The position numbers and the translations under genes are program-made. From Candidatus Aenigmatarchaeota archaeon (GTDB lineage Archaea; Aenigmatarchaeota; Aenigmatarchaeia; CG10238-14; SpSt-28): a DNA stretch of 5,367 nt. This document shows positions 1-5,367 of the stretch, one piece after another (positions within the stretch are counted from its first letter, which is position 1; every line of letters begins with the position of its first letter). Where the stretch lies: positions 1-5,367 of the forward strand of contig JANXEB010000083.1 in the NCBI GenBank assembly GCA_025058985.1. Direction: 5' to 3'. The notes beneath the pieces are model-generated. The model was given only the letters and a program-made list of their open reading frames with translations. It was not told the DNA's origin and made no database searches.

Positions 1-93
1 GGAAAAGCTTATCTATTTGAAAAGTTAGCAATAGTAGGTTCCAGTAATTTTACATACGCTGGTCTTACATCTAACACCGAGCTTAATGCAGTT
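1..93 (+). other. Second half of a PLD-like (HKD) domain, partial
   Basis: This is a domain within the helicase gene. The visible residues read GKAYLF, then AIVGSSNFTYAGL and NTELN, which match the C-terminal active-site repeat of PLD-superfamily proteins (HxK-x4-D-x6-GSxxN). The catalytic His would be the residue just before base 1 and cannot be seen. Lys2 is present. The place of the usual Asp is taken by Glu7, and the spacing to GSSN is one residue short. PLD-family nucleases act through paired HKD motifs, and the first motif would be upstream of the window. The domain identity is well supported by the GSSN and NTELN pattern, but catalytic activity is not. Confidence 0.8.
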
Positions 94-2835
94 TTAGATG
101 AAGCACATTGTAAATATATTAAAACTGAATGGTTTGAAAAATTATGGAATGAAAGTATTGATTTCAAAGATGAACTTATAAGAATTCTTGATGAATCTAA
201 ATTTGGGACAAAAGAATACACACCATATCAAATTTTTATAAAAACACTTTATGAGTTACAAAAAGAAGATATACTTTTTAATCTACCAGTTTCTGAGTTT
301 TTACCAGAAAGTGAGGTTAATTTAGCAAATTTTCAAGAAGATGCTGTAAGAAGGATTTATTCAAGATTAAAAACATATAATGGCGTCTTGATAGCAGATT
401 CTGTTGGTCTTGGTAAAACTTGGATTGCTAAAAAAATAATAGAGGACTTTGGCTTCTACAGAAGACAGAGATTTCTTATTATATGTCCTGCAAGTGTAGA
501 TGCAACTCTCTGGAGGCCTGCTTTAAGGAGTATAGGTGTTGCGGAATATATTATTCATCAAGAAGAATTAGGTAAAGAAGATTTTGATTTTAAAGAACTT
601 GAGCAAAAATTAACCTTTAAAATAGAAGATCTTTCTCTTATAGTATTAGATGAATCACACAATTTTAGAAATCCTCTTTCTAACCGATATGAAAATTTAT
701 TTACTTTAATAGAAAAAGCAAGTGCAAAAAAACCTCCAAAAGTTTTACTTCTTACAGCTACTCCAATGAACAATACATACTGGGATTTATACTTTCAGCT
801 AATGCTTATTGCACATAACAACAAAAGAATTTTTGTTAAAGAAGGGATATTTGATTTAGAAAAACAATTTAAAAAAGCCGATAAAGGAGATATTTCATCA
901 ATTGCTGATGTTTTACAAATAATTTCTATTCGTAGGCCAAGACAGTATATTGTTAAAAACTATCCCGATGCAAAATATAAAGATGAAAATGGCAATTGGG
1001 TAAAAATAGAATTTCCAAAAAGAATACTAAAAGATGTAAATTATAGTTTAGATAAAACATATCAAGGTTTATATTACAAAATAGCAGAAAAAATAGAGAA
1101 TCCTAATGATGAAGCAAAACAGCAAGGATTATCTTTAAATTTGGCTTATTATCGTCTTGAAGAATATCGTGTGGTTGGTAAAAAAGATGAAATGGAGTTA
1201 GGTAGAATGAAAGCGCTCGCTGCTATATTACAAACTATTTTGTTGAAACGATTAGAAAGCAGTGTTGAAGCATTTAGAAAAAGTATCCAAACACAGATTG
1301 ATTTTCTTAATGTTTTCAAAAAAATTTTTATAAATGGTAAGATTTTAAGAAAAGAATTTTACAATAAATATCTTGCATATCTTGACGAAGAAACAGATGA
1401 ATCAGAAGTTATTAAAAAACTTGAACAAGAAAAATATTTGATTCCAATAAACTTAAACGAATACGATGTGAAAAAGTTTATTGATGATTTAGAAAAAGAT
1501 ATAAAAGTTTTCACTGAAATTATGACTTTGATTTCACCTATAGATAAAACAAGAGATGCTAAATTAAAAGAGCTAAAAAATATGTTAATACAAAATTGTA
1601 AAAATGATAAATGTATAATTTTTTCTTTCTATTCTGATACAATTGATTATCTTTATGACTCACTTACTGAAGATCAAGATTTTGGTAAAAATTTTGGTAA
1701 AAAAATACTAAAAGTGACAGGTTCTTTTTCAACCTCTCAAAGAAAACAGATAATAGAACAATTTCTTGATTCAGATGTTGATCTTTTACTTTCAACAGAT
1801 ATTTTATCAGAAGGACAGAATCTACAAAAAGCAAGAATAGTAATAAACTATGATCTTCATTGGAATCCTGTGCGGATGATTCAACGTGCAGGAAGAATAG
1901 ATAGAATAGGTTCTCCATATAAAGAGATTTTTATATATAATTTTTATCCAGAAAAGGAATTAGAAAGTTTATTAGAATTAGTAAAAATTCTTCAAGGGAA
2001 AATAGAAATGATAAATGAGACTATAGGGTTAGACGCTTCTGTTCTCGGAGAAAAAATAAATCCAAAAGTTTTTGGAATAATTCGTAATTTAAAGGGCACA
2101 CAAGAACAAAAAGAAAAAACACTACAAGAATTAGAGGAGGAGCAGTTTGGAGGAGGAGAAATTTTTTGGCAACCACTTAAAGAATTTGGATTAGAAAAAT
2201 TACAAGAATTTTGTGAAAGTATACCTTATGGAGTTCAAAGTGGGCTTAAAAAATCAATCCCAGGTAAGGAAGGCTTCAGAGGGATATTTTTCTACTATAA
2301 ATATGCAGAAGATTATCATTTATGGTTTCTTTATGATGTGATAAATGATAAATTTATTAATAACAAAACTGAAATACTAAATTTTATATCTTGCAAAGAA
2401 GAAGAAGCTCGTGTTATTCCTCAAGATTTAGATGTTTTTGAAATTCACAAAAAAGTTCTTCAAGAAATTGAAAAATTTTTCAGTGAAGGGTTAATTGCAA
2501 CACAAATAAGAACTGCTCAAGGCAGAATGGAAAAAACTATAAGAGATATGAGAGACGAACTTGACTATATCAAAGAAAACTATCTTGACAAAGAGGAACC
2601 ACTACAAAGCATAATAACAAAGATAATACAAGATTTGACTAATATTTCATTTACAAGAAAAAGAATGCAAATTTTAAGAAGAATTTGGAGAAACTATCAA
2701 GAAACAAAAAACTGGCACGGTCTTATTTTTCAACTACAAGAATTCTTAAAAGACAAAGATATAAATGAGACAATAGAGATTGAAAAATTTGATCCTGAAA
2801 AACTACAATTAGTTTGTGTAGATTTTATTTCATAA
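1..2835 (+). CDS. PLD-like domain / SNF2-type superfamily 2 helicase fusion protein, 5'-truncated by the window edge
   Basis: The frame is open from base 1 to the TAA at 2833-2835, giving 944 residues with no stop, so the true start lies upstream. Residues 1-31 are the end of a PLD-like domain (GSSN at 13-16, then NTELN at 25-29). A helicase core follows: a Q-motif-like stretch (FQEDAVRR, about 111-118), Walker A DSVGLGKT with Lys139, Walker B DESH at 217-220, TATP at 252-255, motif IV-like CIIFSFY near 538, motif V STDILSEGQNLQ from 598, and motif VI QRAGRIDRIG at 628-637. The segment LKRLESS (415-421), within the long insertion between the two RecA lobes, is typical as I recall of bacterial PLD-linked SNF2 helicases. 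About 300 residues of unrecognised, largely helical, charged sequence close the protein. The core should be an ATP-driven DNA translocase. A nuclease role for the PLD part is inferred. The TTG at 388 can be called as a start but is rejected: it sits just before Walker A and would delete the Q motif and PLD domain, while conserved protein sequence continues upstream. The function is likely restriction or phage defence, together with the adenine methylase 2 bases downstream. Confidence 0.93.
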   Translation, partial: GKAYLFEKLAIVGSSNFTYAGLTSNTELNAVLDEAHCKYIKTEWFEKLWNESIDFKDELIRILDESKFGTKEYTPYQIFIKTLYELQKEDILFNLPVSEFLPESEVNLANFQEDAVRRIYSRLKTYNGVLIADSVGLGKTWIAKKIIEDFGFYRRQRFLIICPASVDATLWRPALRSIGVAEYIIHQEELGKEDFDFKELEQKLTFKIEDLSLIVLDESHNFRNPLSNRYENLFTLIEKASAKKPPKVLLLTATPMNNTYWDLYFQLMLIAHNNKRIFVKEGIFDLEKQFKKADKGDISSIADVLQIISIRRPRQYIVKNYPDAKYKDENGNWVKIEFPKRILKDVNYSLDKTYQGLYYKIAEKIENPNDEAKQQGLSLNLAYYRLEEYRVVGKKDEMELGRMKALAAILQTILLKRLESSVEAFRKSIQTQIDFLNVFKKIFINGKILRKEFYNKYLAYLDEETDESEVIKKLEQEKYLIPINLNEYDVKKFIDDLEKDIKVFTEIMTLISPIDKTRDAKLKELKNMLIQNCKNDKCIIFSFYSDTIDYLYDSLTEDQDFGKNFGKKILKVTGSFSTSQRKQIIEQFLDSDVDLLLSTDILSEGQNLQKARIVINYDLHWNPVRMIQRAGRIDRIGSPYKEIFIYNFYPEKELESLLELVKILQGKIEMINETIGLDASVLGEKINPKVFGIIRNLKGTQEQKEKTLQELEEEQFGGGEIFWQPLKEFGLEKLQEFCESIPYGVQSGLKKSIPGKEGFRGIFFYYKYAEDYHLWFLYDVINDKFINNKTEILNFISCKEEEARVIPQDLDVFEIHKKVLQEIEKFFSEGLIATQIRTAQGRMEKTIRDMRDELDYIKENYLDKEEPLQSIITKIIQDLTNISFTRKRMQILRRIWRNYQETKNWHGLIFQLQEFLKDKDINETIEIEKFDPEKLQLVCVDFIS
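397..1911 (+). other. SNF2-like superfamily 2 helicase core (both RecA-like lobes)
   Basis: This span runs from Walker A to motif VI inside the first gene. Motifs by base position are DSVGLGKT 397-420, DESH 649-660, TATP 754-765, STDILSEGQNLQ 1792-1827 and QRAGRIDRIG 1882-1911. All residues expected for ATP binding and hydrolysis are present: the Walker A Lys, the Asp-Glu of motif II and the arginines of motif VI. The two lobes are separated by roughly 280 residues between TATP and motif IV, and this stretch contains the RRPR segment at 931-942 and LKRLESS at 1243-1263. Such a large insertion suits the SNF2/Rad54-type translocases better than compact strand-separating helicases. ATP-driven translocation on double-stranded DNA is therefore the likely activity. 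Confidence 0.88.
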
Positions 2836-2840
2836 CTATG
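2818..2840 (+). promoter_or_regulatory. Two-base gene junction without a Shine-Dalgarno site; probable translational coupling
   Basis: The helicase stop TAA (2833-2835) is followed by CT and then the methylase ATG (2838-2840). The 20 bases before the ATG, GTAGATTTTATTTCATAACT, contain no AGGAGG-like core at the usual distance. With the stop and start this close, ribosomes finishing the helicase probably restart on the methylase, which would link the amounts of the two proteins. No promoter-like sequence is evident at the junction, so both genes are expected on one transcript started upstream of the window. Confidence 0.6.
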
Positions 2841-3338
2841 CAAGATATAAAAAAATTTGTAGAAGAAAACATTTCCAAAATTGACACACCACAGAAAATC
2901 TATCAATTTTTTAATAACTTAGGATACCAAACACTTGAACCCTCATATAGTGGTTTAGAAGCTTTTGATTTAAGTAGTAAAGACAAAGAATTTGTAAAAA
3001 AAATTTATACTATTGTTAACTACCAAAAAAGATTTCAAATTTTCTTAGTGGAACTTAAACGACATTCTTCAGAAGTTGTTAGGACCCTGCCACTTTATTT
3101 TGAACGCGAGATTCAATATCCACTTCTTATATTCACTGAAAATTACAAAAACTACACTTTCGTTTTGATAGACAAAATTCGTGTAGCTACTGGAACATGG
3201 AAACGAAAACTTATCAGATTAAATTTTGATAGGGAAAACGCCTATTATACAGACAAATTAGTAATTTCCAATATGGCAATTGAAAAAGAACTTGCCGATC
3301 CTATAAAAATTTACCAAACAGTAAAAGAAGCGATGAGT
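2838..3338 (+). other. N-terminal region of the methylase with a possible PD-(D/E)xK nuclease motif
   Basis: Residues 1-167 precede the helical linker of the methylase. A strand-like stretch, FQIFLVELKR (residues 66-75), places Glu72 and Lys74 in the ExK arrangement of PD-(D/E)xK nucleases. Asp44 or Asp48, about 25 residues earlier, could supply the acidic partner. A second strand-like stretch, YPLLIFTENY (94-103), then YTFVLID (106-112), follows and would fit the alternating fold. In type IIG enzymes a nuclease of this kind at the N-terminus cuts DNA in the same chain that methylates it. The assignment rests on one short motif and on position, so the region could equally be a non-catalytic DNA-binding domain. 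Confidence 0.45.
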
Positions 3339-5367
3339 GTTGAAAAGGTGAGCCGACTTTTCTTTGAAGATTACAAAACCATATTTTTTAAAATAAGAAA
3401 CCTAATCTTAAAACAACACAACGATATGAAAATTGCTCACGAGTTTTCTCAACAGTTATTAAACAGAATAATGTTTATCTATTTTATAGATAAAAAAAGA
3501 TGGCTTAAAAACTCACCTAAATTTATGAAATGGTTTTGGACAAGATACCTTGAAGAAAAAAATAAAAATAACCTCTTTAAAGACGAGTTTTATGACAAAT
3601 GGCTTAAAGTTTTATTTTTTGAAGCATTTAATAATAAATTTAGCCATCCACAGTATTTACCTCAAGATATAAAAGACGCTTTAAAATTAGCACCTTTCCT
3701 TAATGGTGGTTTGTTTAAGAAAACTAAACTTGATTCGTTAGAAATTACTTTACCTGACGAGTTTGTTGAAAAAATTATAAACTTTTTTGAAAAGTATAAC
3801 TTTACTATTAGAGAGGACTTACCTTTAGATGTAGAAGTAGCAGTTGACCCTGCAATGATTGGATATGTTTATGAATCACTGGCGAATGTTGCTGAAGAAA
3901 TTTATGAAAGACAAGATTTAGGTATATTTTACACACCAAAAATAGAAGTTGACTTTATGTGTAGAAGATCCTTAGTGGAGTATTTACATAAAAATTTACC
4001 AGATATTCCCAAAGAATTTATATATTATTTTGTATTTAACGAAAATAATCAAAAGGTAGAAAAGTTTTTCACTAAAAATAACCTTTGGATAAAAATAGAA
4101 GAAGCATTAGATAAACTTGCTGTTTTAGACCCTGCTTGTGGTAGTGGAGCATTTTTGGTTGGTATGTTAGATGTTCTTACTGAACTTTATAAAGTATTAT
4201 TTAAACATCTTAATAGACAAATGACAGATTATGAACTTAAAAAAAGAATAATAGCACAAACACTTTATGGAGTAGATGTAATGCCTTGGGCAGTCCATTC
4301 TGCAGAATTAAGATTGTGGTTATCACTTATGATAGAGTCAGATTTAACTATATCTGAACTTAAAATTCAACCGCTCCTTCCAAATTTTAACCTAAATCTA
4401 AGAGTAGGCGACTCTCTTGTTCAAGAAATTGGAAATATCTTTTTAAACTTAAAAGAAATGTCTTCTTATCTGCCCCAATATATAGTCAACAAACTAAAAG
4501 ATTTAAAAAGAGAAAAAGAAAAATTTTACAACAATGACCCTACAGGAAAATTCAAAACAGAAGAAGCGATTTTACAAGAAGAATTAAGAATTTTCTATGA
4601 AATAATAGATACGAGAATTATTAAGTTAGAAAAAGAAAAAGCAGAACTAAATAATATACTTCAAACAAAAGCTCAAGAACATCCTGAGTTATTATCTCAG
4701 ATTGAAAAGTATGTGGATATTAAAGAAGAGCAAAGAAAATTTACTTTAGAAACTAATAAAATCCAAGAATTACTTAACCAAATTGACAAAGAAATTCAAA
4801 TATTAAACGAAACAAAACAAAAGCTAAAACAACAAAAACCATTTATATGGGAAATTGACTTTGCAGAAATTTTTGGTGAAAAAGGTGGTTTTGACATAGT
4901 AATAGGCAATCCTCCATATGTGAGACAAGAAAAAATAGCTCCACCAAATAAGCTAAGAAAAGAGATATCTGAAAATGATAAAAAAGAATATAAAGAAAAA
5001 TTATTAAAAGCAGTTAGAACTCAATTTCCATTTATTACACAAATATCAAAAAGGAGCGATTTATATGTATATTTTTATTTAATCTCTTTATCTCTTCTTA
5101 ACGAAAAAGGTACATTTTGTTTTATCACTTCAAACTCCTGGCTTGATGTTGCCTATGGTAAAGACCTACAAGAGTTTTTATTAAAATATGTTCCTATGAT
5201 AGCAATCTATGACAACCAAGTAAAAAGAAGTTTTGAACATGCAGATATAAACACAATAATAGCACTATTTAACGCTCCTACTATTAAAACGAAAAAGAAA
5301 ACTCCACAGCTTAACTTACAGGAGAATATTTTAAAATTTGTAATGTTTAAAAAGCCATTTGAAGAAG
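2838..5367 (+). CDS. Eco57I-like N6-adenine DNA methyltransferase, possible restriction-methylase fusion, 3'-truncated by the window edge
   Basis: The frame runs open from the ATG at 2838 to the window end (843 full codons, no stop). The next Met is at residue 146, inside sequence that looks structured, so 2838 is the likely start. The N-terminal region carries FLVELKR (Glu72, Lys74), which could be a PD-(D/E)xK-like site. A helical region follows, including SVEKVSRLFFEDY (167-179) and FLNGGLF (287-293), a pattern I associate with large type IIG-like methylases. The methylase core has FYTP (364-367, motif X region), DPACGSGAFL (431-440, motif I, S-adenosylmethionine binding), YGVD (477-480, motif II), NPPY (691-694, catalytic motif IV) and FITSNSWL (762-769). 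The motif order X-I-IV and the NPPY form indicate a gamma-class enzyme that methylates adenine at N6. A K/E-rich coiled-coil-like segment sits at 552-667. The target-recognition domain should follow residue 800 and is largely missing. Its position behind the PLD-helicase gene suggests self-marking in a restriction or defence system. BREX PglX and DISARM DrmMI belong to similar methylase families and cannot be excluded. Confidence 0.94.
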   Translation, partial: MQDIKKFVEENISKIDTPQKIYQFFNNLGYQTLEPSYSGLEAFDLSSKDKEFVKKIYTIVNYQKRFQIFLVELKRHSSEVVRTLPLYFEREIQYPLLIFTENYKNYTFVLIDKIRVATGTWKRKLIRLNFDRENAYYTDKLVISNMAIEKELADPIKIYQTVKEAMSVEKVSRLFFEDYKTIFFKIRNLILKQHNDMKIAHEFSQQLLNRIMFIYFIDKKRWLKNSPKFMKWFWTRYLEEKNKNNLFKDEFYDKWLKVLFFEAFNNKFSHPQYLPQDIKDALKLAPFLNGGLFKKTKLDSLEITLPDEFVEKIINFFEKYNFTIREDLPLDVEVAVDPAMIGYVYESLANVAEEIYERQDLGIFYTPKIEVDFMCRRSLVEYLHKNLPDIPKEFIYYFVFNENNQKVEKFFTKNNLWIKIEEALDKLAVLDPACGSGAFLVGMLDVLTELYKVLFKHLNRQMTDYELKKRIIAQTLYGVDVMPWAVHSAELRLWLSLMIESDLTISELKIQPLLPNFNLNLRVGDSLVQEIGNIFLNLKEMSSYLPQYIVNKLKDLKREKEKFYNNDPTGKFKTEEAILQEELRIFYEIIDTRIIKLEKEKAELNNILQTKAQEHPELLSQIEKYVDIKEEQRKFTLETNKIQELLNQIDKEIQILNETKQKLKQQKPFIWEIDFAEIFGEKGGFDIVIGNPPYVRQEKIAPPNKLRKEISENDKKEYKEKLLKAVRTQFPFITQISKRSDLYVYFYLISLSLLNEKGTFCFITSNSWLDVAYGKDLQEFLLKYVPMIAIYDNQVKRSFEHADINTIIALFNAPTIKTKKKTPQLNLQENILKFVMFKKPFEE
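4128..5144 (+). other. Gamma-class N6-adenine methyltransferase core
   Basis: This span covers the catalytic motifs of the second gene. DPACGSGAFL at 4128-4157 is motif I, which binds S-adenosylmethionine. YGVD at 4266-4277 is motif II, with Asp480 expected to contact the cofactor ribose. NPPY at 4908-4919 is motif IV, which holds the flipped adenine. FITSNSWL at 5121-5144 fits a later strand motif, probably VII-VIII. The FYTP of motif X lies just upstream at 3927-3938. All signature residues are intact, so an active methylase is expected if the missing C-terminus is normal. The distance between motifs II and IV is enlarged by the coiled-coil-like insertion. Confidence 0.9.
4491..4838 (+). 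other. K/E-rich coiled-coil-like insertion between methylase motifs II and IV
   Basis: Residues 552-667 are dominated by Lys, Glu, Gln, Leu and Ile with few aromatics or glycines. They begin at KLKDLKREKEKF and run to KQKLKQQK. Leucine and isoleucine recur at heptad-like spacing, for example in LEKEKAELNNIL and IQELLNQIDKEIQIL, so one or two long helices forming a coiled coil or helical hairpin are likely. The segment ends just before WEIDFAEIFGE, which leads into NPPY. Similar helical insertions occur, as I recall, in other large Eco57I-like methylases, so it may be a family trait used for dimerisation or for holding the partner helicase. The role is inferred only. Confidence 0.65.

Noticed and set aside
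9..221. A minus-strand open frame of 70 codons.
   Set aside because: It lies wholly opposite the PLD/helicase gene, which has clear protein motifs here. The predicted product has no recognisable motif.
558..773. A minus-strand open frame of 71 codons.
   Set aside because: It is antisense to the Walker B and TATP region of the helicase. No motif or convincing ribosome binding site supports it.
1664..1918. A minus-strand open frame of 84 codons with a Leu/Phe-rich product resembling a small membrane protein.
   Set aside because: The hydrophobic look is the reverse complement of AT-rich helicase codons over motifs V-VI, which are strongly conserved on the + strand.
2135..2193. A possible internal start, AGGAGG at 2135-2140 followed by TTG at 2147.
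   Set aside because: The frame from this TTG stops after about 15 codons and lies inside the helicase, so it is unlikely to be a gene.
1..5367. Possible assignment as DISARM or BREX.
   Set aside because: Only helicase, PLD and methylase parts are visible. The hallmark DrmA and DrmB, or PglZ and BrxC, are not in the window, so a named system is not claimed.
5301..5367. Possible end of the methylase gene or a third gene near the right edge.
   Set aside because: The methylase frame stays open to the last base and no stop or new start with a ribosome binding site is seen. This is simple truncation by the window.

Overview
The window is almost entirely coding and holds two large genes on the + strand. 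Each is cut by a window edge. The first (1-2835) lacks its 5' end, and the second (2838-5367) lacks its 3' end. Only 2 bases separate the stop of the first from the ATG of the second, so they are very probably one operon. No RNA gene, CRISPR array, insertion sequence, inverted repeat or clear terminator is visible, and no stretch over 300 bases lacks a gene.

Gene 1 encodes a fusion of a phospholipase-D-like (HKD-type) domain, of which only the second active-site half is present, and an SNF2-like superfamily 2 helicase/ATPase with intact Walker A, DESH, TATP and QRAGRIDRIG motifs. Gene 2 encodes a large Eco57I-like N6-adenine DNA methyltransferase with FYTP, DPACGSGAF, GVD and NPPY motifs. It also has an N-terminal region with an ExK motif that could be a PD-(D/E)xK-like nuclease, and a long K/E-rich coiled-coil-like segment before NPPY. 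The target-recognition region would follow the last visible motif and is mostly outside the window.

A PLD-SNF2 protein beside an adenine methylase is most simply read as a restriction-modification or anti-phage defence module. The methylase would mark self DNA, while the helicase/PLD protein (and perhaps the methylase N-terminus) would act on unmarked DNA. The set of parts resembles that of class 1 DISARM (an SNF2 helicase DrmD, a PLD protein DrmC and an adenine methylase DrmMI), but here PLD and SNF2 are in one chain. No DrmA or DrmB is visible, although they could lie outside the window. The specific system therefore cannot be named from this window.

The DNA is strongly AT-rich (around 30% GC by eye). 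Arginine is mostly AGA and isoleucine is often ATA, and the proteins are rich in Lys, Glu and Ile. This suits an AT-rich bacterium, possibly a thermophile, but the taxon cannot be fixed. Both genes share this composition, so neither looks like a recent separate arrival.
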